Shown here piece after piece: positions 26,364-34,721 of a stretch of 64,000 bases of DNA. The stretch is from NCBI RefSeq assembly GCF_001423185.1, contig NZ_LMOB01000001.1, forward strand, positions 1-64,000, written 5' to 3'. Position 1 is the stretch's first letter. Each line of letters starts with the position of its first letter. Below the pieces are notes generated by a model, which saw only the letters and a list, made by a program, of their open reading frames with translations, had not been told where the DNA came from and made no database searches. This stretch comes from Plantibacter sp. Leaf314. Its GTDB lineage: Bacteria; Actinomycetota; Actinomycetes; Actinomycetales; Microbacteriaceae. The position numbers and the translations under genes were made by a program.

Positions 26364-27773
26364 TCAGGCCTCGGCGGCGACCGGTACTGCGCTGTCGTCG
26401 CGCCAGAGGGTGTCGATGGGGATGGCCTGGCCGAGGACCCGCTCGGCGGCGCGATGCCCGGAGTGCAGGGCGGCCGACACCGTCGCCGGGTCGTCCGTCC
26501 ACGTCGCCTCGCCAGCGAGGTGCAGGACGCCGCCGACCGGGGTCGCGAGGGCGTCGTGGTCCTCGGTCGTCGAGCCGACGGTCATGTAGGCGTAGGACCC
26601 ACGGGTGAAGGGGTCCTCGTGCCAGCGGGTGACGTGCACCTCCGTTGGTTCCTCGACGCGCTCGCCGTAGAGGCGCCGCAGCTGCTCGAGGATCGACTCC
26701 ACGACGCGCGAGTCCTCCCAATCCCGGATCTCCACGGCCGTCGGGCCGGCGGCGAAGGTGAGCAGTGTCGGTGAGCCGTGCGCCGACGTCAGGTCGTACC
26801 AGGAGTGCCAGCGACGACTCTCCGGCCCCTGCTGCCTGACGGCGTAGACGTCGTCGTCCCAGAACCGCCGCTCGAACCGGAGGAACACCTTCTCGAACGC
26901 GTTCATCCGCAACCGGGAGAGCGCACCTGCCACCGGCTCCGGCAGCGGGGGATCGATCGTGAACGCCTCCGACTGCAACACACCGACCGGCACCGTCACC
27001 ACCGCCGAGCCCGCGTGCAGCACCAGCCCGCCCAACGGCCCCTGGGCAGCGACCTCGACGCCGTCCGCGGACCACCGGACGCTCGTCACCACGTGCTCCA
27101 GGCGCACGTCGAGCCCCTCGGACAGCCGTCGGGGGAGCACGTCGTAGCCGTCGGGGAACACGACCTCGTCGCCGTCGATCGCGTCGTCGTCGAGGCCGTG
27201 CGCCGCGAGATCCTCGATCCACGCGCCGTACTGCTCCTCCGAACGATGCTCCAGGTACTCGCGGACCCGCTGCACCCGCTCGGCGTCCCACGCCTGCAGG
27301 GCGAGTGCCGCCTCGGTCACGTCGCGATACGAGGCGTCAGGAGCGGACTCGGCGACCACCCCGAGCAGGGTCGCGTCGAGCGCGTGGACGTCCTTGGCGA
27401 AGCCGCGAGCGTCGGCGTCCGACAGGTGCTCGCCGTCGGGACCGTAGTAGGTGATCGGCCGGCTGTCGGGTTGGTAACCGCCGACGGTGAATTCCACCGT
27501 CCGCATCCCGAACGCCTCGGCCGCCGCAGCGACGGCACTGTCCGTCACCCCGTGCACCCACGACGCACCGAGATCGGTCACCAGGCCGTCGCGGCGCTCG
27601 GTCGACACGCGCCCGCCGACCCGGTCCCGCGCCTCGAGCACGACGACCGTTCGACCGGCGGCCGCGAGGAGCCGCGCGGCGACGAGGCCGGCGACACCCG
27701 CGCCCACGACGACCGTGTCGAAGCGGGCGTCAGCGGACGGGCGGGATGCGGACGCCTCGTCAGACCCGCTCAT
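26364..27773 (-). CDS. Flavin-containing amine oxidase (polyamine/MAO-like)
   Basis: The 469-residue FAD enzyme starts its Rossmann fold with VVVGAGVAGLVAARLLAAAGRTVVVLEARDRVGGR (about 20-54) and ends with the second FAD motif LAGEATWTDDPATVSAALHSGHRAA. It fits the polyamine oxidase branch of the amine oxidase family. The substrate is unknown. No signal peptide is seen. It overlaps the DHFR-like gene by four bases (ATGA), so the two form an operon, possibly with the YCII gene downstream. Confidence 0.85.
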   Translation of the reverse strand: MSGSDEASASRPSADARFDTVVVGAGVAGLVAARLLAAAGRTVVVLEARDRVGGRVSTERRDGLVTDLGASWVHGVTDSAVAAAAEAFGMRTVEFTVGGYQPDSRPITYYGPDGEHLSDADARGFAKDVHALDATLLGVVAESAPDASYRDVTEAALALQAWDAERVQRVREYLEHRSEEQYGAWIEDLAAHGLDDDAIDGDEVVFPDGYDVLPRRLSEGLDVRLEHVVTSVRWSADGVEVAAQGPLGGLVLHAGSAVVTVPVGVLQSEAFTIDPPLPEPVAGALSRLRMNAFEKVFLRFERRFWDDDVYAVRQQGPESRRWHSWYDLTSAHGSPTLLTFAAGPTAVEIRDWEDSRVVESILEQLRRLYGERVEEPTEVHVTRWHEDPFTRGSYAYMTVGSTTEDHDALATPVGGVLHLAGEATWTDDPATVSAALHSGHRAAERVLGQAIPIDTLWRDDSAVPVAAEA

Positions 27774-28396
27774 CGAGGGTCACCCATGTCGCCGGTCGCC
27801 GGTGCGCCGTCCACGCGCTCATAGCGGAGGTGGACGGTGCCGGCGGGCGAGGTGGTCGCCGGTCCCAGCAGTCGCAACAACGACGGCACCGTCCCGTCGG
27901 CGAAGACGCGCTTGCCCGTGCCGAGCGTGATCGGATACACCCAGAGGTTCAGCTGATCGAACAGGGCCTCCGCGAAGAGGGTCTGCACGAGATCGAGACT
28001 GCCGATGACGTGGATCTGCGCGTGACGCTCGCGCAGGTCCCGAACGGCCTTCGGGAGGTCGGGTCCGAGCTGTGTCGAGTTCGCCCACGCCAGGTCCCGC
28101 GGCTCACGCAACGCGACGACCTTCGGCAGGCGGTTGAAGAGCCTGGCGATGCCGTCGTCCTGACCTCCTTCCTGCTGCGGCCAGTACCCGGCGAAGATGT
28201 CGTAGGTCCGTCGTCCGAGGAGGAGGGCGTCCATGCCGACCATGCCGGCATCGATCTGCTGACCGTCGACCTCGTCGATGAGCGGCGCCTGCCACCCGCC
28301 GAACGGGAACCCGCCGCTGGGATCCTCCTCGGGCCCACCCGGCGCCTGAGCGACGCCGTCGAGGGTCATGAAGAGGTCGATGTGGATGCGCCCCAT
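27770..28396 (-). CDS. DHFR/RibD-C family reductase
   Basis: The 208-residue protein begins MGRIHIDLFMTLDGVAQAPGG and has LLGRRTYDIFAGYW and VIGSLDLVQTLFAEALFDQL, the marks of the dihydrofolate reductase-like RibD C-terminal family, probably an NADPH-dependent reductase of unknown substrate. Translation from this ATG is preferred because upstream in-frame codons lack conservation. It is first in a two-gene operon with the amine oxidase. Confidence 0.82.
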   Translation of the reverse strand: MGRIHIDLFMTLDGVAQAPGGPEEDPSGGFPFGGWQAPLIDEVDGQQIDAGMVGMDALLLGRRTYDIFAGYWPQQEGGQDDGIARLFNRLPKVVALREPRDLAWANSTQLGPDLPKAVRDLRERHAQIHVIGSLDLVQTLFAEALFDQLNLWVYPITLGTGKRVFADGTVPSLLRLLGPATTSPAGTVHLRYERVDGAPATGDMGDPR

Positions 28397-28580
28397 GTCC
28401 TGCTCCGATCTGCTGCACTCACGATCCACCGGAGGGAGAGCCCTGTCAACGGCTGTCGGCTGAGAACGCACTGACGAAAGGGCGCCGGGCACCTCGGGGG
28501 CGAGTAGCGTTCGAGGAGGCACGCACGCGCGTCACGACGCTCGTGGACGAAGCCGTTCCGCTGATGAGAGGCACCGCACC

Positions 28581-29066
28581 ATGACCGATCTGGACACCAT
28601 CCCCGTCACCACCCTCGACGGCCGCGACACCACCCTGGCGGAGTGGGACGGTAAGGCGAAACTCGTCGTCAACGTCGCCAGCCGCTGTGGTCTCGCCCCG
28701 CAGTACGAGAAGCTCGAGGCCCTCCAGAAGGAGTACGCCGACCGCGGCTTCACTGTGATCGGCTTCCCGAGCAACCAGTTCCTGCAGGAGCTCGGCGACA
28801 ACGAGAAGATCGCCGAATACTGCTCGGCCACCTGGGGTGTCACCTTCCCGATGATGGACAAGGTGAAGGTCAACGGCCGGAACCGTCACCCGCTCTACCA
28901 GGAGCTCGTGAAGACCGCCGACGCCAACGGCAAGGCCGGCAACGTCAAGTGGAACTTCGAGAAGTTCCTCATCGCCCCCGACGGCACCGTGCACCGCTTC
29001 CGTCCGACGACCGAACCCGATGCTCCCGAGGTCATCGCGGCGATCGAGGAGAGCCTGCCCGCCTAG
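28581..29066 (+). CDS. Glutathione peroxidase family protein
   Basis: The 161-residue protein has the peroxidatic cysteine in NVASRCGLAPQYEKLE, followed by VIGFPSNQFLQEL (the Gln of the tetrad), a second cysteine in EYCSATWGV and the conserved KWNFEKFLIAPDG with its Trp and Asn. Most bacterial members use thioredoxin, and Actinobacteria lack glutathione, so it is probably a thioredoxin- or mycothiol-linked peroxidase. The gap upstream (28397-28580) has no feature I recognise. Confidence 0.92.
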   Translation: MTDLDTIPVTTLDGRDTTLAEWDGKAKLVVNVASRCGLAPQYEKLEALQKEYADRGFTVIGFPSNQFLQELGDNEKIAEYCSATWGVTFPMMDKVKVNGRNRHPLYQELVKTADANGKAGNVKWNFEKFLIAPDGTVHRFRPTTEPDAPEVIAAIEESLPA

Positions 29067-29087
29067 CGGTCTGGCGTCCGGCGCCGA

Positions 29088-29960
29088 TCAGGCGAAGGTC
29101 ACGCCGGTGAGAGCCTCCGCCGTGGACCAGAGTTCGGCGGCGACGTGTTCGTCGCGCGCCGCCGAGCTCCGGCCGACGGGCTTCGGATCGCCGCGCATCT
29201 CACCGAAGCCGCTCGGTCCGTAGTAGCCGCCCGGTTCGACGTCCGGCGACACCGCCGCGTAGAGCGTCGGGAGCGCACCCATCTCGGCGCTCTGACCGAG
29301 GAGTCGCGTTCCCCAACCGAGGAGCGGTCCCTGCGCGGACTCGGTGTGGGACTGGAGTTCGGTCGACGCGAAGCCGGGGTGCGCCGCGACGGACAGCACG
29401 GGGGAGCCGTTCGCCGTGAGGCGTCGCTGCAGCTCGGCCGAGAACATGAGGTCGGCGAGTTTCGACTGGCCGTAGGCGGCCCAGCGTCGGTACCTCCGGC
29501 TCCGCCAGTTGAGATCGGCCAGGTCGATCGTGCCGGCCCGGTGGGCGGCGCTCGACAGGGTCACGACCCGCGTCGTGATGCGGTCCAACAGCAGGCCGGT
29601 GAGCGCGAAGGGGCCGAGGAAGTTGGTACCGATCTGCATCTCGAAGCCGTCGGCCGTGCGGCGCTCGGGCACCGCCATGACCCCGGCGTTGTTCACGAGC
29701 ACGTCGACCCCATCGACGCCCTCGGCAAAGCGGCGGACCGATGCGAGGTCGGCGAGGTCGAGCCGGCGCACCTCGACATCGCCCGTCATCGTCGACGCGG
29801 CCCGCGCACCCTTCTCGATGTCGCGGCAGGCGAGGATGACGGTTGCGCCGTGCGCGGCGAGTTCCCGAGCCGTGACGGCCCCGATCCCGCTGTTCGCGCC
29901 GGTCACGATCACGGTGCGGCCGTACTGGTCGGGGATGTCTGCTGTCGTCCAAGCGCTCAT
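29088..29960 (-). CDS. Short-chain dehydrogenase/reductase
   Basis: In 290 residues the TGANSGIG NAD(P)-binding loop (about 20-27), NNAGVM, a catalytic Ser (VVTLSSAAHRAG) and YGQSK active-site pair are all present. The layout is like retinol-dehydrogenase/WWOX-type SDRs. It is divergent from a PadR gene; the shared gap has palindromic ATATCG elements, so it may be PadR-controlled. Substrate unknown. Confidence 0.88.
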   Translation of the reverse strand: MSAWTTADIPDQYGRTVIVTGANSGIGAVTARELAAHGATVILACRDIEKGARAASTMTGDVEVRRLDLADLASVRRFAEGVDGVDVLVNNAGVMAVPERRTADGFEMQIGTNFLGPFALTGLLLDRITTRVVTLSSAAHRAGTIDLADLNWRSRRYRRWAAYGQSKLADLMFSAELQRRLTANGSPVLSVAAHPGFASTELQSHTESAQGPLLGWGTRLLGQSAEMGALPTLYAAVSPDVEPGGYYGPSGFGEMRGDPKPVGRSSAARDEHVAAELWSTAEALTGVTFA

Positions 29961-30000
29961 GTGGCCGAGGTTACGCCATCCTGTTTTCTTGCGACCACAC

Positions 30001-30049
30001 ATATCGTTCACAGCTTCACCGATATATCGTTGAGCATCGTTCACGAACT
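30001..30049. promoter_or_regulatory. ATATCG-rich repeat region, likely PadR operator
   Basis: CGATATATCG (30020-30029) is a perfect 10-base palindrome. ATATCGTTCA (30001-30010) and CATCGTTCA (30035-30043) are related direct repeats about 34 bases apart. The region is AT-rich and lies before padR, whose ribosome-binding site is GAAGGAGAG. Confidence 0.5.
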
Positions 30050-30065
30050 ACGAAGGAGAGCAATC

Positions 30066-30653
30066 ATGGGTGGATTCCCAAGCGGTGGCGCAGGATTCGG
30101 TGGCGCAGGATTCGGGAACGGTGGCGGATTCGGCAGCGGAGCCGGCTTCGGTACCGAGAACATGTGGCAGATGATGGAACAGCTGCGTTCCAAGTTCGAG
30201 AAGAGCGCCGGATCGCGCGCGGGCCGCGGCGACGTCCGCTCCGCCGTGCTGGCCCTGCTGGCCGAGCAGCCGATGCACGGCTACCAGATCATCCGCGAGA
30301 TCGACGAGCGCAGTGGCGGCTCCTGGAAGCCGAGCGCCGGCTCGGTCTACCCGACCCTGCAGCTGCTCTCCGACGAGGGCATCATCACGGCCGAGGAGTC
30401 GGGCGGTCGGAAGACCTACGCCCTGACCGAGGCCGGCCGCGACGAGGTCGCCGAGTCCGGAGCGACCGCTCCGTGGCAGACCGGTGAGTCGTCCGAGCAC
30501 CCCGGCATCACCGCGCTGCCGAAGGCCGGCGTCGAGCTGGCCCAGGCTGCCGCGCAGGTCGGCCGGACCGGTTCGCCCGAGCAGGTCCAGCAGGCCGTCG
30601 CGGTCCTCGACGAAGCTCGCAAGCGCCTCTACGCGATCCTCGCCCAGGACTGA
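30066..30653 (+). CDS. PadR family transcriptional regulator with Gly/Phe-rich N-terminus
   Basis: The 195-residue protein has a flexible N-terminus (1-30) of repeated GGAGFG/GSGAGFG units, then a PadR winged helix (about 55-135, SAVLALLAEQPMHGYQIIREI, SAGSVYPTLQLLSDEGII) and a C-terminal helical dimer segment. Similar Gly-rich PadR proteins occur in other actinobacteria. It probably regulates itself and the divergent SDR. It is followed after four bases by the ABC1 kinase gene. Confidence 0.87.
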   Translation: MGGFPSGGAGFGGAGFGNGGGFGSGAGFGTENMWQMMEQLRSKFEKSAGSRAGRGDVRSAVLALLAEQPMHGYQIIREIDERSGGSWKPSAGSVYPTLQLLSDEGIITAEESGGRKTYALTEAGRDEVAESGATAPWQTGESSEHPGITALPKAGVELAQAAAQVGRTGSPEQVQQAVAVLDEARKRLYAILAQD

Positions 30654-30657
30654 CCGG

Positions 30658-32418
30658 GTGTCGTCGACCGGCGGGACGCCCAGCGATTCAGCGTCCCGTT
30701 TCGGCGACGTCCCAGGCGTCGTGCGGGCCGGTGTCCACACCGGCCCGCCCGCCGACGGGCGCGCGCGGTACCGCCGCATCCTCAGGTTCGCGAGCTGGCA
30801 TCTGGCCAACGCATGGTGGTTCGAGATCGTGCTGCCGCGCTTCGGGCTCATCAAGCTGACCGAGCGCACCCGCACGCGCCGGATGCAGCGGTTCGCCCGC
30901 CGCTTCCACGTGCTCGCCGTCGATCTCGGCGGACTCATGATCAAGGTCGGGCAGTTCATGTCGTCCCGGCTCGACGTCCTGCCGCCGGAGATCACCAAGG
31001 AGCTCGAAGGCCTGCAGGACGAGGTGCCGCCGGTCGCGTTCCCGGAGATCCGCGCGCTCGCCGAGTCGGAGCTCCGTGTGCCCCTGTCGCAGGTGTTCTC
31101 CACCATCGACGAACGGGCGGTGGCCGCCGCCTCCCTCGGCCAGGCCCACCGCGCACATCTCGTCCCCTCGCTTGCGGCGGACTCCGGCCTCGACGCCGTC
31201 GTGCTCAAGGTGCAGCGTCCCGGTATCGACCGGATCGTCGCCGTCGACCTCGCCGCGCTGCGGAAGGTCGGCGGATGGCTCCGGCGCGTCCGCCTCGTCT
31301 CGGACCGCGTCGACATGCCTGCGCTCGTCGAGGAGTTCGCCGCGACGAGCCTGGAGGAGATCGACTACCTCCACGAGGCCGCCAGTTCCGAACGCTTCGC
31401 CGCCGACTTCGCCGGTGACGACCGCGTGGGCGTCCCCGCCGTCGTGTGGGAACGGACCTCGCAACGCGTGCTGACGCTCGAGGACGTCACCGCGATCAAG
31501 ATCACCGACACCGAGGCGCTCCTGGCCGCCGGGATCGATCCGGCCGAGGTGGCCCCGGTGTTCGCGGCGGTCATGTTCGACCAGCTGTTCACCAACGGGT
31601 TCTTCCACGCCGATCCGCACCCCGGCAACATCTTCGTCACGCCGATCTCCGCCGCCCCGGGTGAGCGCTCCTGGAAACTGACGTTCATCGACTTCGGCAT
31701 GATGGGCGAGGTCCCGCCGACGACGCGGCGCGGCCTGCGGAAGCTCCTCATCGCCGCCGCCTCCCGCGACGGCAAGGGACTCGTCGGCGCGATCCGCGAC
31801 CTCGGGGTCCTCCTGCCCTCGGCGGACACGACCGAGCTGGAGCGCGCGATGACGGCCCTCTTCGGGCGGTTCGGCGGCATGGGGTTCGCCGAGCTCCGCG
31901 ACGTCGACCCGAAGGAGTTCCGCGACTTCGGCAACCAGTTCAGCGAGGTCGTGCGGGCGCTGCCGTTCCAGCTGCCGGAGAACTTCCTGCTCATCATCCG
32001 TGCCATCTCGCTCACCTCGGGCGTCTGCAGTTCGCTCGATCCCCAGTTCAACCTGTGGGACTCCGTCGAGCCGTACGCGGCGCAGCTCCTGCGCGACGAA
32101 CGCGGCAACGTCGTCCAGGACCTCGGCCGGGAGGCGCTCGAGATCGCGACGGTCGCGGCCCGACTGCCGAAGCGTCTCGACGCGGTCATCACGCGGGTCG
32201 AGGACGGCTCCGTCGCCGTCACCAACCCGCGGTTGGAGCAGCGGATCGCACGACTCGATCGCACGACGGGCAGGGTCGTCTCGGCGGTGCTGTTCGCCGC
32301 CCTGCTCGTGGCCGGCACCGTCCTCCGGATCGACGACGCCGTGCTCGGCACCGTCTTCATGTCGGTCTCCGCCCTGCCACTGCTCCACGCGTTGTTCTCC
32401 GGACGTCGCGGGCGGTAG
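30658..32418 (+). CDS. ABC1/UbiB family atypical kinase
   Basis: The 586-residue protein has the ABC1 signature KVGQFMSSRLDVLPPEITKEL, the ATP-lysine loop VVLKVQRPGI, HADPHPGNIFV and DFGMMGEV. Two hydrophobic helices at the C-terminus (about 540-580) suggest membrane anchoring. In other bacteria UbiB-type proteins support quinone synthesis; actinobacteria make menaquinone, so the role is unclear. The GTG start is four bases after padR with a weak ribosome-binding site; GTG 30721 is an alternative. Confidence 0.85.
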   Translation: MSSTGGTPSDSASRFGDVPGVVRAGVHTGPPADGRARYRRILRFASWHLANAWWFEIVLPRFGLIKLTERTRTRRMQRFARRFHVLAVDLGGLMIKVGQFMSSRLDVLPPEITKELEGLQDEVPPVAFPEIRALAESELRVPLSQVFSTIDERAVAAASLGQAHRAHLVPSLAADSGLDAVVLKVQRPGIDRIVAVDLAALRKVGGWLRRVRLVSDRVDMPALVEEFAATSLEEIDYLHEAASSERFAADFAGDDRVGVPAVVWERTSQRVLTLEDVTAIKITDTEALLAAGIDPAEVAPVFAAVMFDQLFTNGFFHADPHPGNIFVTPISAAPGERSWKLTFIDFGMMGEVPPTTRRGLRKLLIAAASRDGKGLVGAIRDLGVLLPSADTTELERAMTALFGRFGGMGFAELRDVDPKEFRDFGNQFSEVVRALPFQLPENFLLIIRAISLTSGVCSSLDPQFNLWDSVEPYAAQLLRDERGNVVQDLGREALEIATVAARLPKRLDAVITRVEDGSVAVTNPRLEQRIARLDRTTGRVVSAVLFAALLVAGTVLRIDDAVLGTVFMSVSALPLLHALFSGRRGR

Positions 32419-32421
32419 GCG

Positions 32422-32437
32422 CGCGGCATGTGCCGCG
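32422..32437. repeat. Short hairpin after the ABC1 gene
   Basis: CGCGGCA, TG, TGCCGCG lies just after the stop codon. It may help end transcription but has no T-run. The remainder of the gap to 32596 holds nothing I recognise. Confidence 0.3.
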
Positions 32438-32596
32438 ACCGTCGCGCAGGCGTCGGTTGTGGTGCCGGAGGACATGTCGATGCCCTCGTCCGCGGTGACA
32501 GGATCGCCACGCACCGGCGGGACCGTTCCGCGGTGCAGAGCGGAGTGACATGCGCAGGCGACCACAGACCACCGTCCCGACGTCGGGTGGCACCCG

Positions 32597-33886
32597 ATGA
32601 TCGACGAGGATCTGCGGGTCCGGCTCGCCGACCTCGGCGGGTTCGACACGGAACGCGGTTCGCTCGCCGGGGTCGTCGTGGTCGACGTGACCCGGGTCGT
32701 CGCCGGGCCGTACTGCTCGATGGTCCTCGCGGACCTCGGAGCCACGGTGATCAAGGTCGAACACCCGGACGAACCCGACTACACCCGCACGTTCCCGCCG
32801 TTGCTGCCGGCTGCGGACGACGCCGACGGGCAGCCGGTCGAGGACCCGGCGCTCAGCGGGTTCTTCGCACAGTACAACCGCAACAAGCTCGGCGTCACGG
32901 CCAACCTCCGGCACCCGTCCGGCGCCGCGCTCCTCGAACATCTGGTGGCCAGGGCCGACGTCCTCGTCGAGAACTTCCGACCGGGCACGATGGACCGGCT
33001 CGGGCTCGGGTACGAGCGGCTCCGAGAGGTCAACCCGCGCCTCGTCTACGCCGCGCTCAGCGGATACGGCCAGACCGGACCGTCCCGTGGTCGACCGGCC
33101 TACGACAACAGCGCCCAGGCGACCGGAGGTCTCTGGTCGATGAACGGGCCGGCCGGTGGCCCACCGACACGGGTCGGCACGATCATCGGCGACCTCGCGG
33201 CCAGTCTCTACGGCACCATCGGCGTCCTCGCTGCACTCCGACACGCCGAGAGCACCGGGGACGGGCAGCTCGTCGACATCTCGCAGCAGGACTCGGTGCT
33301 CACCCTGACCGAGAACGCCGTCGTGGCGTATACGACCGAGGGCACGATGCCGACCCCGCTCGGCAACGCCCACCCGTTCGTGCGCCCGTACGAGGCGTTC
33401 CCCTGCCGGGACGGCTTCGTTTTCTTCGGCGGGTACACCGACAAGTTCTGGAAGCTGTCCTGCGAGCTGTTCGGCGGTCCGGACGAGTACGAGGCCCATC
33501 CGGACCTCCAGGCGATGGCGGACCGGTTCGACGAGGAGGTCTACGAGCGGGCGGTCCGTCCGATCATCGAGCGCTGGTTCGCGGATCGCACGAAGGCGGA
33601 ACTGGAGGCGCTCGCCGGGGACCTCGTCCCGCTCAGTGCCGTCAAGGACATCGGCGAGGTGGTAGCCGACCCGCAGATCGTCGCCAGGGACATGGTCGTC
33701 GAGACCGCCTACCCGGGCTTCGGCCCGCTCCGGACGTTCGGTTCCCCCGTCAAGCTGCAGGGAACCCCACCGCGGACGACCGGCCGGGCGCCGGCGACCG
33801 GGGCCCACACGGCCGCGGTCCTCCGGGAGCTGCTCGACTACGATCAAGCAGCCATCGACGAGCTCCGCTCCGCCGGGACCATCTGA
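32597..33886 (+). CDS. CaiB/BaiF family (family III) CoA-transferase
   Basis: Family III enzymes move CoA between carboxylic acids through an enzyme-bound aspartyl anhydride. The 429-residue product shows VVVVDVTRVVAGPYCSMVLADLGATVIKVE at the N-terminus and the catalytic Asp170 in RPAYDNSAQATGG, at the same position as in formyl-CoA transferase. It overlaps the enoyl-CoA hydratase start by one base (TGATG), so the two act together. It likely activates a free acid to its CoA ester using an acyl-CoA donor. An alpha-methylacyl-CoA racemase role is less likely but possible. Confidence 0.88.
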   Translation: MIDEDLRVRLADLGGFDTERGSLAGVVVVDVTRVVAGPYCSMVLADLGATVIKVEHPDEPDYTRTFPPLLPAADDADGQPVEDPALSGFFAQYNRNKLGVTANLRHPSGAALLEHLVARADVLVENFRPGTMDRLGLGYERLREVNPRLVYAALSGYGQTGPSRGRPAYDNSAQATGGLWSMNGPAGGPPTRVGTIIGDLAASLYGTIGVLAALRHAESTGDGQLVDISQQDSVLTLTENAVVAYTTEGTMPTPLGNAHPFVRPYEAFPCRDGFVFFGGYTDKFWKLSCELFGGPDEYEAHPDLQAMADRFDEEVYERAVRPIIERWFADRTKAELEALAGDLVPLSAVKDIGEVVADPQIVARDMVVETAYPGFGPLRTFGSPVKLQGTPPRTTGRAPATGAHTAAVLRELLDYDQAAIDELRSAGTI

Positions 33887-34665
33887 TGGACGGCGTCCGC
33901 CTCGACCGCTCCGGAGCGACGGCCGTCATCACCATCGATCGCCCGGACAAGCTCAACGCGCTGACCCTCGCGATGTACGACCAGCTCGGCGCGGCGTTCG
34001 CCGAGGTCCGCGACGATCCCCGGATCGGCGTCGCGATCCTGACGGGGGCGGGGGAGCGGGCGTTCTGCGTCGGCGCAGACCTCGGGGAGTCGATCCCTGC
34101 GCTGGCCGAGGGGCGATTCGACATCAGCGAGTGGGACGCCGCCCACCAGAAGCACACCACCCTCGACAAACCGGTCATCGGGGCGGTCAACGGCCTCTGC
34201 CTCGGAGGCGGGTTCGAGATCCTGCTGTCCACCGACATCCGTGTCGCCGCCGACCACGCGACGTTCGCGCTGCCCGAGACGGGGATCGGTGTGGTGCCTG
34301 CAGGAGGCACCCTCAGCCGGTTGGTGCGTCAGATCCCGTACGCCTTCGCCATGGACCTCATGTTGCGCGGCGGGCGGATCGACGCTGCGACGGCCGCCCG
34401 GTACGGCATCGTCAACCAGGTGGTCCCGGCCGCCGAGCTGACGGACACCGCGCACCGCCTCGCGGACGAGCTCCTCGCGCGGAGCGGTGCCGCGCTCGCC
34501 ACGGTCAAACGTGCGGTGCGGGAGCTGTCCGCGTTGCCGCTGGAGGAGGCCTTCCACCGTGAGGCGGTGCTCGGACAGGCCGCGTTCACGAGCGACGACG
34601 CACGGGCCGGCCTGGCGGCGTTCGCCGCGCGCACGCCACCGGTCTTCCCCTCACGGGCGTCCTAG
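33886..34665 (+). CDS. Enoyl-CoA hydratase/isomerase family protein
   Basis: The 259-residue crotonase-fold protein keeps both catalytic glutamates of true hydratases: Glu111 (GGGFEILLS) and Glu131 (LPETGIGVVPAGGT), twenty residues apart as in the mammalian enzyme. The oxyanion-hole glycine in GLCLGGG is present. It should hydrate a 2-enoyl-CoA or work in reverse. It is translationally coupled to the CoA-transferase, which suggests the acid activated there is the enoyl substrate or the hydroxyacyl product. Confidence 0.88.
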   Translation: MDGVRLDRSGATAVITIDRPDKLNALTLAMYDQLGAAFAEVRDDPRIGVAILTGAGERAFCVGADLGESIPALAEGRFDISEWDAAHQKHTTLDKPVIGAVNGLCLGGGFEILLSTDIRVAADHATFALPETGIGVVPAGGTLSRLVRQIPYAFAMDLMLRGGRIDAATAARYGIVNQVVPAAELTDTAHRLADELLARSGAALATVKRAVRELSALPLEEAFHREAVLGQAAFTSDDARAGLAAFAARTPPVFPSRAS

Positions 34666-34668
34666 ACT
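34663..34668 (+). promoter_or_regulatory. Putative -10 box of first GAF-PucR gene
   Basis: TAGACT overlaps the stop codon of the hydratase gene, 53 bases before the ATG at 34722. Confidence 0.4.
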
Positions 34669-34721
34669 GAGGCCACCCTGCTCGAGGTGGACGCGGTCCG
34701 CCCCACGCTGATGGAGGCCTC

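Noticed and set aside
30688..32754. A 688-residue minus-strand frame opposite the ABC1 kinase
   Set aside because: The plus strand encodes all ABC1 motifs; the reverse frame is low-complexity and shows no domain, as expected for GC-rich antisense frames.
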